A DNA stretch of 13,997 bases, from positions 1 to 13,997 of the forward strand of contig UROC01000051.1 in the NCBI GenBank assembly GCA_900549345.1, given 5' to 3'. The notes below the pieces were generated by a model. It worked only from the letters and a program-made list of their open reading frames with translations, ran no database searches and was not told where the DNA came from. Source of the DNA: an uncultured Collinsella sp. (GTDB lineage Bacteria; Actinomycetota; Coriobacteriia; Coriobacteriales; Coriobacteriaceae). Positions 6,269 to 12,770 of this stretch are shown here, piece by piece. A program made the position numbers and the translations under genes. How positions within the stretch are numbered: the stretch's first letter is position 1; each line of letters opens with the position of its first letter.

Positions 6269-7876
6269 ATGGGATCTGATGTGAAGATCGCACGCGCGTT
6301 GATCTCGGTTACCGATAAAACGGGTGTCGTCGATTTCGCACGGACGCTGGTCGATGACTTTGGCGTCGAGATCATCTCTACGGGCGGCACGGCTCGTGCC
6401 ATCGAGGACGCGGGCGTTCCCGTAACCCCCATCGAGGAGTTCACGGGCTATCCCGAGATGATGGACGGCCGCGTTAAGACCCTGCACCCCAAGGTTCACG
6501 GCGCGCTGCTGGCCCGCCGCGATTCCGAGCAGCACATGCAGGAGGCCGCTCAGCACGGCATTAAGCTGATCGACTTGGTCGTCGTCAACCTGTACGAGTT
6601 CGAGAAGACCGTCGCCAACCCCGAGGTCACCTTTGCGGACGCCATCGAGCACATCGACATTGGCGGTCCCTCCATGCTGCGCTCCGCCGCTAAGAACGCT
6701 GCGAGCGTTACCGTCATCTCTGACCCGGCCGACTATGACGCTGTCCTTGCCGAGATGCGCGAGACCGGCGGCTGCACCACGCTTGCCACCCGTTGTCGCC
6801 TGCAGGTGAAGGTCTACCAGACTACCGCCGCCTACGATACGGCTATCTCCCGTTGGCTTGCCGCCCAGGCAAGCGACGTGGCGGACACCTCTGCCAAGCT
6901 CGAGATTTCGCTGGAAAAGGTCGACGACCTGCGCTATGGCGAGAACCCACAGCAGAAGGCCACGGTCTATCGTTTTGCCGAGGGCTGCGAGAACACCGCG
7001 AGCTCGCAGTTCCCGCTCGTGTGCTCCGAGCAGATCCAGGGCAAGCCGCTCAGCTACAACAACTATCTGGATGCCGACGCCGCTTGGAACCTGGTCCGCG
7101 AGTTCGACGAGCCGGCCTGCGTGATCCTCAAGCATCAGAACCCCTGCGGTTCCGCCGTTGCCGAGGACATCACGGCCGCCTACGACCGCGCTTTCGCCTG
7201 CGATCCCAAGAGCGCCTTTGGCGGCATCATCGCCTGCAACCGCGAGGTCCCTTACGAGCTCGTTGAGCACTTTGCCGATCAGAACAAGCAGTTCGTCGAG
7301 GTCATCATCGCTCCGAGCTACACCGCCGAGGCGCTCGAGCGCATGGCTAAGCGCCCCAACCTGCGCGTGTTGGCTACCGGCGGCGTGGACCACGGCGCCC
7401 AGGTGGAGCTGCGCTCCATCGACGGCGGCATGCTGGTGCAGGAGGTCGACCACGTGACCGAGGATCCCGCGACCTTTACGTTCCCCACCGACCGCAAGCC
7501 CACCGACGCCGAGATGGCCGAGCTCGAGTTTGCCTGGAAGGTCTGCAAGGGCGTCAAGTCCAACGCCATCTTGGTCTCCAAGGGTAAGGCCGGCATTGGC
7601 ATGGGCCCGGGTCAGCCCAACCGCGTTGACTCTGCGCTGCTGGCCTGCGAGCGTGCCGAGGACTTCTGCGAGCGCGAGGGCGTGGAGAAGGGCGGCTTTG
7701 CTTGCGCAAGCGACGCGTTCTTCCCGTTCCGTGACAACGTCGACGTGCTTGCCGCGCACGGCGTGACCTGCATCATTCAGCCCGGCGGCTCCAAGCGCGA
7801 CGACGAGAGCATCCAGGCCTGCAACGAGCACAATATTGCTATGGTCTTCACGGGCGCCCGCCACTTTAGGCACTAA
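6269..7876 (+). CDS. purH: Bifunctional AICAR formyltransferase / IMP cyclohydrolase
   Basis: A 535-residue protein of the expected length for PurH, which catalyses the last two steps of purine synthesis: formylation of AICAR using 10-formyl-tetrahydrofolate, then ring closure to IMP. The N-terminal cyclohydrolase domain (about 1-200) shows SVTDKTG at 13-19, STGGTARAI at 37-45, DGRVKTLHPKVHG at 66-78 and the glycine-rich IGGPSMLRSAAKN. The C-terminal formyltransferase domain holds KHQNPCG at 288-294 (K288-H289 being the catalytic pair of the family), SAFGGI, GMGPGQPNRVDS and DAFFPF. A strong AGGAGG at 6258-6263 lies five bases before the ATG. Glu codons are almost all GAG, as expected of a well expressed gene in this genome. 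It is flanked by a strong terminator and is not in a pur operon here. Confidence 0.98.
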   Translation: MGSDVKIARALISVTDKTGVVDFARTLVDDFGVEIISTGGTARAIEDAGVPVTPIEEFTGYPEMMDGRVKTLHPKVHGALLARRDSEQHMQEAAQHGIKLIDLVVVNLYEFEKTVANPEVTFADAIEHIDIGGPSMLRSAAKNAASVTVISDPADYDAVLAEMRETGGCTTLATRCRLQVKVYQTTAAYDTAISRWLAAQASDVADTSAKLEISLEKVDDLRYGENPQQKATVYRFAEGCENTASSQFPLVCSEQIQGKPLSYNNYLDADAAWNLVREFDEPACVILKHQNPCGSAVAEDITAAYDRAFACDPKSAFGGIIACNREVPYELVEHFADQNKQFVEVIIAPSYTAEALERMAKRPNLRVLATGGVDHGAQVELRSIDGGMLVQEVDHVTEDPATFTFPTDRKPTDAEMAELEFAWKVCKGVKSNAILVSKGKAGIGMGPGQPNRVDSALLACERAEDFCEREGVEKGGFACASDAFFPFRDNVDVLAAHGVTCIIQPGGSKRDDESIQACNEHNIAMVFTGARHFRH

Positions 7877-7905
7877 GTTTCGCCCTGGGACAAAATAATC
7901 TCTGC

Positions 7906-7941
7906 AAAAGACGGTCGCTCCGTTTGGAGGGCCGTCTTTTT
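7906..7941 (+). terminator. Rho-independent terminator of purH
   Basis: AAAAGACGG (7906-7914) pairs with CCGTCTTTT (7932-7940). The stem continues through a G-U pair, a C-G pair and CTCC/GGAG (7918-7921 with 7926-7929) around a GTTT loop, with a single bulged G. A run of five T follows the stem G-C core. Confidence 0.92.
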
Positions 7942-7943
7942 GG

Positions 7944-7974
7944 TATAAGAGGACGGAATGACTAACACGAAAGG
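7944..7974 (+). promoter_or_regulatory. Possible -10 box and ribosome-binding site of the 7982 gene
   Basis: TATAAG (7944-7949) lies just after the purH terminator and could start a transcript near 7956. AAAGG (7970-7974) then lies seven bases before the ATG at 7982. The in-frame ATGs at 7958 and 7976 are less well placed. The putative -35 region falls inside the terminator stem and matches poorly. Confidence 0.4.
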
Positions 7975-7981
7975 TATGACC

Positions 7982-8689
7982 ATGCCCCAGATTGATGATG
8001 CCGAGCTGTTTGGCAATGCCGAGGATCAGCGTGCGTACGAGGATTTTTGCGCCAATCAGGAGGCGGTCGAGAAGTTTACGCTCGACAAGCCCGCGCTTGT
8101 CTGCCGTTGGCGCATGTCCAACAAAAAGGTGCCCATGCTCAACCGTCACATCCGCGCACTGTCCGAGCGTCTGGTGCAGGGCGAGCCGCTTACCCACAAC
8201 ATGCTCAGCTGGGCCAAACAGCACGTTGAGTGGTCGCTTGCCGAGGGCGACTACACCGCGCACGATGGCGTGCTCATGCTGGTGATCGACGTCAACGGCA
8301 ACGCCGCCATGACGGTGGGTGAGTACGAGCCGCTGGCCGACACTTCTGCCAAGGCGCTGCGTGTTCGTTCTGCCGAGGCCCGATCCGAAGCTGACGAGAC
8401 CGGTGTAGCGCCCGAGCTGCTCGCCGCTGTCAACAACGGCGAGCTTACCTTTGTGGCGCCGGCGGACGAGTGCCTGTGCGGCACGGCGACGCTCATCGAA
8501 CAGCTGGCCCAGACCAAGGGCATCCCGGTCACGCGCGTAGACATCCCCGCTCAGCTCAAGGGCGCGCTGTTCCTGGTGAGCGACGAGCACGGCGTGGTCC
8601 CCGCAACCGAGACGGACGCCGCCGAGGCCGACGCCGCGACGGTTGCCTTCTTCGCCGAAGGCTACGAAAAGCTCCGTGCCCGCTGCTAA
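7982..8689 (+). CDS. Conserved-looking protein of unknown function
   Basis: I do not recognise this family. From the ATG at 7982 it is 235 residues, or 243 from an alternative in-frame ATG at 7958. It is acidic, lacks a signal peptide and membrane segments, and should be cytosolic. The N-terminal half has a charged helical stretch and the segment RWRMSNKKVPMLNRHIRALS near 37-56. The middle has a hydrophobic strand pattern (DGVLMLVIDVNGNAAMTVGEY, about 90-110). The C-terminal half has ELTFVAPADECLCGTATLIEQL followed by KGIPVTRVDIPAQLKGALFLVSDEHG, suggesting an alpha/beta domain. Codon use matches the neighbours, so it is native. It has its own possible promoter after the purH terminator, and its stop codon lies in an inverted repeat (8688-8724). 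Confidence 0.75.
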   Translation: MPQIDDAELFGNAEDQRAYEDFCANQEAVEKFTLDKPALVCRWRMSNKKVPMLNRHIRALSERLVQGEPLTHNMLSWAKQHVEWSLAEGDYTAHDGVLMLVIDVNGNAAMTVGEYEPLADTSAKALRVRSAEARSEADETGVAPELLAAVNNGELTFVAPADECLCGTATLIEQLAQTKGIPVTRVDIPAQLKGALFLVSDEHGVVPATETDAAEADAATVAFFAEGYEKLRARC

Positions 8690-8737
8690 ATGATTTTTCT
8701 GGGACGGGGATTTAATAATCATTTGATCCCCGCGCCC
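8688..8737 (+). other. Overlapping alternative hairpins at the 3' end of the unknown gene
   Basis: AAATGATT (8688-8695, including the stop codon) can pair with AATCATTT (8717-8724). Alternatively CGGGGAT (8705-8711) pairs with ATCCCCG (8726-8732), with further GGG/CCC pairing outside. The two folds interfere with each other. No T-run follows, so this is not a standard terminator, and the response-regulator gene downstream may receive read-through. Confidence 0.4.
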
Positions 8738-8767
8738 GTTGCGAGCGAGGGGCGAGCCAACGCTTTC

Positions 8768-8833
8768 GTTCGCGAACAGTTCTGTCACCTTGTTGCCGCG
8801 CGAGGCGCGTACTTGCGGCTCCGCAGCCATAAT
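8768..8833 (+). promoter_or_regulatory. Promoter region of the two-component operon
   Basis: CATAAT (8828-8833) matches five of six bases of a -10 box and would start RNA near 8840, about 27 bases before the ATG. No good -35 is seen at the right distance. Upstream is a perfect 10-bp palindrome GTTCGCGAAC (8768-8777) followed by AGTTC. This could be an operator, perhaps for autoregulation by the response regulator, which is inference. Confidence 0.4.
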
Positions 8834-8866
8834 GGTGGCAAGACAACCAAGAAGGGAGCGGAATCC

Positions 8867-9538
8867 ATGGCGCTGATTTATATCGTTGAGGACGACGAGC
8901 CCATTCGTCGTGAGCTTATCGACATCCTTGCCCGCGCCGGGTTTGAAATCGAGGCCTGCGAATCGTTCGAGCATGTCTCGCGCGATATTCTCGCCGCCGC
9001 GCCCGATCTGGTGCTGCTCGACCTCACGCTTCCCGTCAAGGACGGCCAGCATATCTGCCACGAGGTTCGCCGCGAATCCGAGGTCCCCATCATCGTCCTC
9101 ACGTCGCGCACGACCGAGATCGACGAGGTCATGGCCATGACGCTCGGCGCGGACGACTTTGTTCCCAAGCCCTATAGCGCCCGTGTGCTCGTGGCGCGCA
9201 TCAATGCCTTGCTGCGTCGCACCGCGGCGGCGGGCGAGCGCAGCACGCTCGTCCACAAGGGACTGGAGCTCGACCTCGCACGCTCCATGGTCACCAACAC
9301 GCAAACGGGCACCAGCACCGAGCTCACCAAAAACGAGCTGCGTATCCTCTCGCTGCTTCTGAGCCGCGCGGGCAAAATCGTTTCGCGCTCGGCCATCATG
9401 CAGGACCTGTGGGACTCCGACGCCTTTGTGGACGACAATACGCTCACCGTCAACATCAACCGCCTGCGCACCACGCTCGAAAAAATCGGCATCAAGGGGT
9501 ATTTGACAACGCATCGCGGCCAGGGCTATTCGGTCTAG
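8867..9538 (+). CDS. OmpR-family response regulator
   Basis: A 223-residue two-domain regulator. The receiver domain (1-120) has the acidic pocket E8-D9-D10, the phosphoacceptor D52 in LVLLDLTLP, T79 in IVLTS and the conserved K101 in VPKPY. The C-terminal domain (about 130-223) is a winged-helix DNA-binding domain with LTKNELRILSLLL, DNTLTVNINRLR and a final HRGQGYSV, typical of the OmpR/PhoB class. The frame extends upstream to 8690, but the ATG at 8867 begins exactly where the receiver fold begins. It follows GAAGGGAG (8851-8858), so I use it. The kinase gene starts nine bases after the stop, so the pair is an operon and most likely a cognate pair. Given the kinase type, the regulon is likely to concern cell-envelope stress or peptide-antibiotic resistance, which is inference. 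Confidence 0.95.
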   Translation: MALIYIVEDDEPIRRELIDILARAGFEIEACESFEHVSRDILAAAPDLVLLDLTLPVKDGQHICHEVRRESEVPIIVLTSRTTEIDEVMAMTLGADDFVPKPYSARVLVARINALLRRTAAAGERSTLVHKGLELDLARSMVTNTQTGTSTELTKNELRILSLLLSRAGKIVSRSAIMQDLWDSDAFVDDNTLTVNINRLRTTLEKIGIKGYLTTHRGQGYSV

Positions 9539-9547
9539 GGGCCGGCT

Positions 9548-10591
9548 ATGTCGTTTGGCAAGTTCTTTAAAGATGCGCTGCTTCCCGTCGCCGTGTGGAC
9601 GTGCGGTGTGCTGCTGAGCTGCTTTGTGCTGACGGTCGCCGGCGCACCCGTTTCTATCGTGGTCGTGGCGGTCGGTGTGTCCTTTATCTTTGGTATGCTC
9701 GGCATCGTGATCGAGTACGCGCGCCGTCGTCGTTTTCTGCGCCAGCTGGAGCGTGCGGCCGAGGAGCTGGAGAGTCCCGCGTGGGTGCAGGAGATGGTGC
9801 AATGCCCAACCTATGCTGAGGGCGAGCTCGAGTACGAGGTCTTGCGCCGGGTGGGCAAGGCGGCATGCGATGAGGTGGCGGAAGGCCGGCGCCAGACCGA
9901 TGACTATCGCGATTATATCGAGAGCTGGGTCCACGAGGCCAAGCTGCCCCTGGCGGCGGGCCATCTGATTCTTGAAAACCTAGACGGCAGCGAAGACGAC
10001 CTGTCGCGTGTGGATGACCTGGGTCGCGAGCTGGCTCGCGTTGAGCGCTATATCGACCAGGCACTGTACTATGCGCGCTCGGAAGTCGTGGAGCGCGATT
10101 ACCTGATTCGCCGCTGGGATCTCAAGACCTTGGTGACGGGTGCGATTAAGGCCAACGCGCGCGAACTCATTGCAGCGCACGTTGCTCCGGTGTGCGAAAA
10201 CCTCGACTTCGAGGTCTTTACCGACGAGAAGTGGCTGGAGTTCATCTTAGGTCAGCTCATCCAGAACAGCATTAAATATGCGCGCGAGGACGGCGCGAAG
10301 ATCGTGTTTTCGGGCGCATTGCTGGACGAGGGCTTGGCGAGCGAACGCATCGAGCTCACTGTCGCGGACAACGGCTGCGGCGTGAGCGCGGCCGACCTGC
10401 CGCGCGTGTTCGAGAAGGGCTTTACCGGCGACAACGGCCGCACCACCAAGCGCGCAACGGGCATCGGCCTCTACCTTGTGGCGCGCCTGTGCTCCAAGAT
10501 GGGCATCGACGTTACCGCAGCATCGGAGCCCGGCGAAGGCTTCGTCGTAACATTCGCTTTTTCAACGAACAAGTTTCAATACTTTGAGTAA
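9548..10591 (+). CDS. BceS/GraS-type intramembrane-sensing histidine kinase
   Basis: A 347-residue kinase with two closely spaced membrane helices (about 13-32 and 35-56) and almost no extracellular loop. This is the layout of intramembrane-sensing kinases of the BceS/GraS group. The phosphorylation helix has H129 in SWVHEAKLPL, the group's WVHxxKxP signature. The ATPase domain shows the N box around N240 (GQLIQNSIKYARED), the G1 box DNGCG from 274, the F-type motif DLPRVFEKGFTGDNGR at 283-298 and G2 as ATGIGLYL at 303-310. The FEKGFTG and GIGLYL wording is very like BceS. Known members sense bacitracin or peptide antibiotics through a partner BceAB-type ABC transporter; none is encoded in this window. 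AGGGG overlapping the stop of the regulator gene is the only ribosome-binding site. Confidence 0.92.
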   Translation: MSFGKFFKDALLPVAVWTCGVLLSCFVLTVAGAPVSIVVVAVGVSFIFGMLGIVIEYARRRRFLRQLERAAEELESPAWVQEMVQCPTYAEGELEYEVLRRVGKAACDEVAEGRRQTDDYRDYIESWVHEAKLPLAAGHLILENLDGSEDDLSRVDDLGRELARVERYIDQALYYARSEVVERDYLIRRWDLKTLVTGAIKANARELIAAHVAPVCENLDFEVFTDEKWLEFILGQLIQNSIKYAREDGAKIVFSGALLDEGLASERIELTVADNGCGVSAADLPRVFEKGFTGDNGRTTKRATGIGLYLVARLCSKMGIDVTAASEPGEGFVVTFAFSTNKFQYFE

Positions 10592-10621
10592 CGCACACGG
10601 CAAACGCCCGTCCAAACAAAA

Positions 10622-10656
10622 CGTGCCGCCCCAAACGGGGCGGCACGCCATTTTTT
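10622..10656. terminator. Strong terminator of the two-component operon, probably bidirectional
   Basis: CGTGCCGCCCC (10622-10632) pairs perfectly with GGGGCGGCACG (10637-10647) around AAAC. On the plus strand TTTTTT follows after three bases. On the minus strand TTTTGTTTG follows directly, so it could also end transcripts of the universal stress protein gene. Confidence 0.88.
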
Positions 10657-10665
10657 GGTGACGAA

Positions 10666-10756
10666 GGCGCAAGGCCGGGAGGGGTTATCTAAGCCGACAT
10701 CCCGCAGCCGCGAAGCGGCGAGGACGTCGGCGTGATAACCCCGCAGGCCTTGCGCC
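10666..10756. repeat. 91-bp nested interrupted palindrome
   Basis: Four stems are stacked in register: GGCGCAAGGCC (10666-10676) with GGCCTTGCGCC (10746-10756), GGGGTTATC (10681-10689) with GATAACCCC (10734-10742), GCCGAC (10693-10698) with GTCGGC (10726-10731), and GCCGC (10707-10711) with GCGGC (10715-10719) around GAA. It lies entirely between the kinase terminator and the stop of the stress protein gene. It has no T-run and no coding content. It looks like a repeat-family or RNA-structure element rather than a simple terminator. Confidence 0.75.
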
Positions 10757-10769
10757 GACGGGAAGGAAC

Positions 10770-11207
10770 CTACTTCACGACCAAAATGTCGCAGTCCGTA
10801 TTGCGCAGCAGGAACGTCGAAGTCGAGCCCAGTAGCGCGTACTTAATTGAGGACAGGCCGCGGGCGCCGCAGAGCACCAGATCGGGCTTGACCACGTCGA
10901 GCATCTCATCCTTGAGCGTCTCGCGAATGCGGCCGGTACGAATCATGACCTCGACCTCGGGAATGTTGGGATTGGCCTTGGCCTCCTCGAGCTGCTTGGC
11001 GATGGAGTTGTTAAAGGCCTCCTCCAAGCCGTTGACCAAGTCGACCGGATAGGAACCGGCGCTCTCGAGTGCGGTGGAGTCGATGACGTGGCCGATGATC
11101 AGCTTGGCGCCGTTGTTCGCGGCGACCTTGATGGCGCGTGCGAGCACAAAATCCTGCTGCTCAGTACCGTCGAGTGAAACAAATACCTTGGTGTAGCCCT
11201 CGTTCAT
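10770..11207 (-). CDS. Universal stress protein (UspA family)
   Basis: A 145-residue single-domain protein of normal length. It opens with the family's first strand (KVFVSLDGTEQQDFVLARAI). The ATP-binding signature G-2x-G-9x-G-S is present in full at G114, G117, G127 and S128 (GARGLSSIKYALLGSTS), so it probably belongs to the nucleotide-binding class. Such cytosolic proteins aid survival under starvation and other stresses; the precise role is not predictable. The start is secure: AAGGAGG on the minus strand (11219 to 11213) lies five bases before the ATG. The gene is divergent from uppP and convergent with the two-component operon. GATAAA and TATAAC boxes occur upstream on the minus strand, without a convincing -35. 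Confidence 0.94.
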   Translation of the reverse strand: MNEGYTKVFVSLDGTEQQDFVLARAIKVAANNGAKLIIGHVIDSTALESAGSYPVDLVNGLEEAFNNSIAKQLEEAKANPNIPEVEVMIRTGRIRETLKDEMLDVVKPDLVLCGARGLSSIKYALLGSTSTFLLRNTDCDILVVK

Positions 11208-11276
11208 GGTTTCCTCCTTGGTCTATCGCACGGGCGCGGGGCTCGTGCGTCGGGCGGGCGCGGGTGCGTTGGCCGC

Positions 11277-11305
11277 CGGACACTTTATCTTGTTGCAGTT
11301 ATACC
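11277..11305 (+). promoter_or_regulatory. Possible upstream promoter of uppP
   Basis: CGGACA (11277-11282) and TATACC (11300-11305) each match the consensus at four of six positions and are 17 bases apart. Transcription would start near 11312 and give a leader of about 145 bases. A second -10-like box, GATAAT (11390-11395), lies closer to the gene but has no -35. Confidence 0.3.
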
Positions 11306-11325
11306 CAAGGATTTCCGTTTGACCG

Positions 11326-11355
11326 CTCGCAATTCTGTGAACGGGCGAGTTTTTT
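11326..11355 (+). terminator. Terminator-like hairpin in the uppP leader (possible attenuator)
   Basis: CTCGC (11326-11330) pairs with GCGAG (11345-11349) and is followed by six T (11350-11355). An overlapping alternative pairs CCGTT (11315-11319) with AACGG (11340-11344); the two folds clash sterically. The stem is short, so the call is weak. Confidence 0.3.
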
Positions 11356-11456
11356 GGTAAGGGTAGGCGCAGGCGCACCGCCAACGGTTGATAATGGGAC
11401 ATCGCCCGCATCGTCCGCAGAACATGTACCGGCGGGTGTCTAACGAGGGGGTCCCT

Positions 11457-12437
11457 TTGGATATTATCGAGCTTCTAAAATCTGCCTTCATGGGCCTGGT
11501 CGAGGGCATCACCGAATGGCTGCCCGTTTCGTCGACGGGTCACATGATCTTGGTGGACGAGTTCGTCAAGATGAACGTGAGCGAGACGTTCTGGAATATG
11601 TTCCTGGTCGTGATTCAGCTCGGCGCCATTCTGGCTGTCTGCGTGCTGTTTTTCCACGAGCTCAACCCGTTCTCGCCCAGCAAGGGTAAGGAGGGCCGCC
11701 GCGACACCTGGGTGCTGTGGGGCAAGATTGTGCTCGGCTGCATTCCTGCGGCGGCGATCGGCCTGCCGCTCAACGACTGGATGGAGGAACATTTCTACAA
11801 TGCTCCCGTCGTGGCGCTGGCGCTCATTGTGTACGGCGTGCTGTTTATCGTGATCGAGAACTGGCGCGCGAGCAAGCGCGAGGAAATGGCCGTTGCCGGT
11901 TCGTTTGGTTCGCGTGCTGTGGTGTCGGGTGGACGTCCTGCCGGTGCGCACTTTGCGGCGTCCGCCGCGGCTACCGCCGAGGATGAGGACGATGACGAGA
12001 ACCTGGACTTTGGCTCCATCGCCACGCTCGAGGACCTCAGCTGGAAGACTGCGCTGGGTATCGGCTGCTTCCAGGTGCTTTCGCTGGTGCCCGGTACGTC
12101 TCGCTCCGGTTCTACCATCATCGGCGGCCTGCTTTTGGGCTGCACGCGCTCGGTGGCGTCTAAGTTCACGTTCTTCCTAGCCATCCCTGTCATGTTTGGC
12201 GCGAGTGCGCTCAAGCTGGTCAAGTACTTCATCAAGGGCGGCACGTTCGGCACCAACGAGATCGCCATCTTGGGCGTGGGCTGCGTTGTTGCCTTTGTGG
12301 TTTCGCTCATCGCCATCAAGTGGCTCATGGGCTTCGTCCGCCGTCACGACTTTAAGTGCTTCGGTGTTTACCGCATCATCCTGGGCATCGTAGTGCTCGC
12401 ATACTTCTTCGTTCTGGAGCCGATGCTCGGCCTTTAA
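11457..12437 (+). CDS. uppP: Undecaprenyl-diphosphatase (bacitracin resistance, BacA/UppP)
   Basis: A 326-residue polytopic membrane enzyme that recycles the peptidoglycan lipid carrier by removing a phosphate from undecaprenyl diphosphate; extra copies give bacitracin resistance. The first signature GLVEGITEWLPVSSTGH lies at 13-29 with E16, E20 and H29. The second, PGTSRSGST, lies at 212-220 with R216, matching the known catalytic set. I choose the TTG at 11457: GAGGGGG (11445-11451) lies five bases upstream, and the protein then begins with the usual short lead to the first motif. ATGs at 11388 and 11424 are in frame but lack ribosome-binding sites. Residues about 145-195 form an Ala-rich then strongly acidic insert (EDEDDDEN) between membrane segments, making the protein some 50 residues longer than the E. 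coli enzyme. A terminator follows. Confidence 0.95.
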   Translation: MDIIELLKSAFMGLVEGITEWLPVSSTGHMILVDEFVKMNVSETFWNMFLVVIQLGAILAVCVLFFHELNPFSPSKGKEGRRDTWVLWGKIVLGCIPAAAIGLPLNDWMEEHFYNAPVVALALIVYGVLFIVIENWRASKREEMAVAGSFGSRAVVSGGRPAGAHFAASAAATAEDEDDDENLDFGSIATLEDLSWKTALGIGCFQVLSLVPGTSRSGSTIIGGLLLGCTRSVASKFTFFLAIPVMFGASALKLVKYFIKGGTFGTNEIAILGVGCVVAFVVSLIAIKWLMGFVRRHDFKCFGVYRIILGIVVLAYFFVLEPMLGL

Positions 12438-12481
12438 CTTAGTCGACGCTGCGCGGCGGCCAGAGCGACAGCTTGTCATTC

Positions 12482-12523
12482 AAAGAGGGTGGCATGACCA
12501 AAAGGTCTATGCCGCCCCCTTTT
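12482..12523 (+). terminator. Terminator of uppP
   Basis: GGGTGGCAT (12487-12495) pairs with ATGCCGCCC (12509-12517, one G-U pair). The stem continues as GACC/GGTC around an AAAA loop with one bulged T. Beyond an A-C mismatch, AAAG pairs with CTTT, so the RNA ends in a short T-run. Confidence 0.8.
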
Positions 12524-12770
12524 CATGCCAATTTGTTCGCCCTGACCGTCGCTCGCTGCTGCTGCCATGACATCGGCGGTTTCGTGATTGTCAATAGATT
12601 GGTGCAAAGTAACCTGACCCCATTGCGCCAAATCCGCTGGGGCGGGCCTGACGGTGGCGCACGGAGTCGTGGTGTGATTTGCGTCGGTGTCCGCGCGGCT
12701 CGGTATACTGGTACGGCTCAAACTATGGCGCTGCCCGCAGGCGCGCCGTCCGTCAGATGAGGAGTCGCCC
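12524..12770 (+). other. Intergenic region with a REP-like palindrome and the promoter of the last gene
   Basis: TTGGTGCAA (12599-12607) and TTGCGCCAA (12623-12631) form a 9-bp stem with one G-U pair. The loop reads TGGGGTCAGGTTACT on the minus strand, like the other GGGGAC repeats here. TATACT (12704-12709) is a good -10, with TTGCGT (12679-12684) as a weakly spaced -35. GAGGAG (12759-12764) precedes the ATG at 12771. No LexA-type CGAAC-N4-GTTCG box is seen, although the gene is DNA-repair related. Confidence 0.55.

Noticed and set aside
6224..9964. A 1246-codon open frame on the minus strand
   Set aside because: It lies antisense to purH, the unknown gene, the response regulator and most of the kinase. 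Its translation is low-complexity (G, A, H, R, V, D rich) without any motif, and it arises because GC-biased third positions suppress stops on the opposite strand.
11388..11456. An N-terminal extension of UppP from the ATG at 11388 or 11424
   Set aside because: Neither ATG has a ribosome-binding site and the extra residues are unlike the family. The TTG at 11457 has GAGGGGG at the right distance and gives the expected spacing to the first catalytic motif.
12524..12770. An SOS (LexA) operator before the repair gene
   Set aside because: No CGAAC-N4-GTTCG type palindrome is visible in the promoter region.
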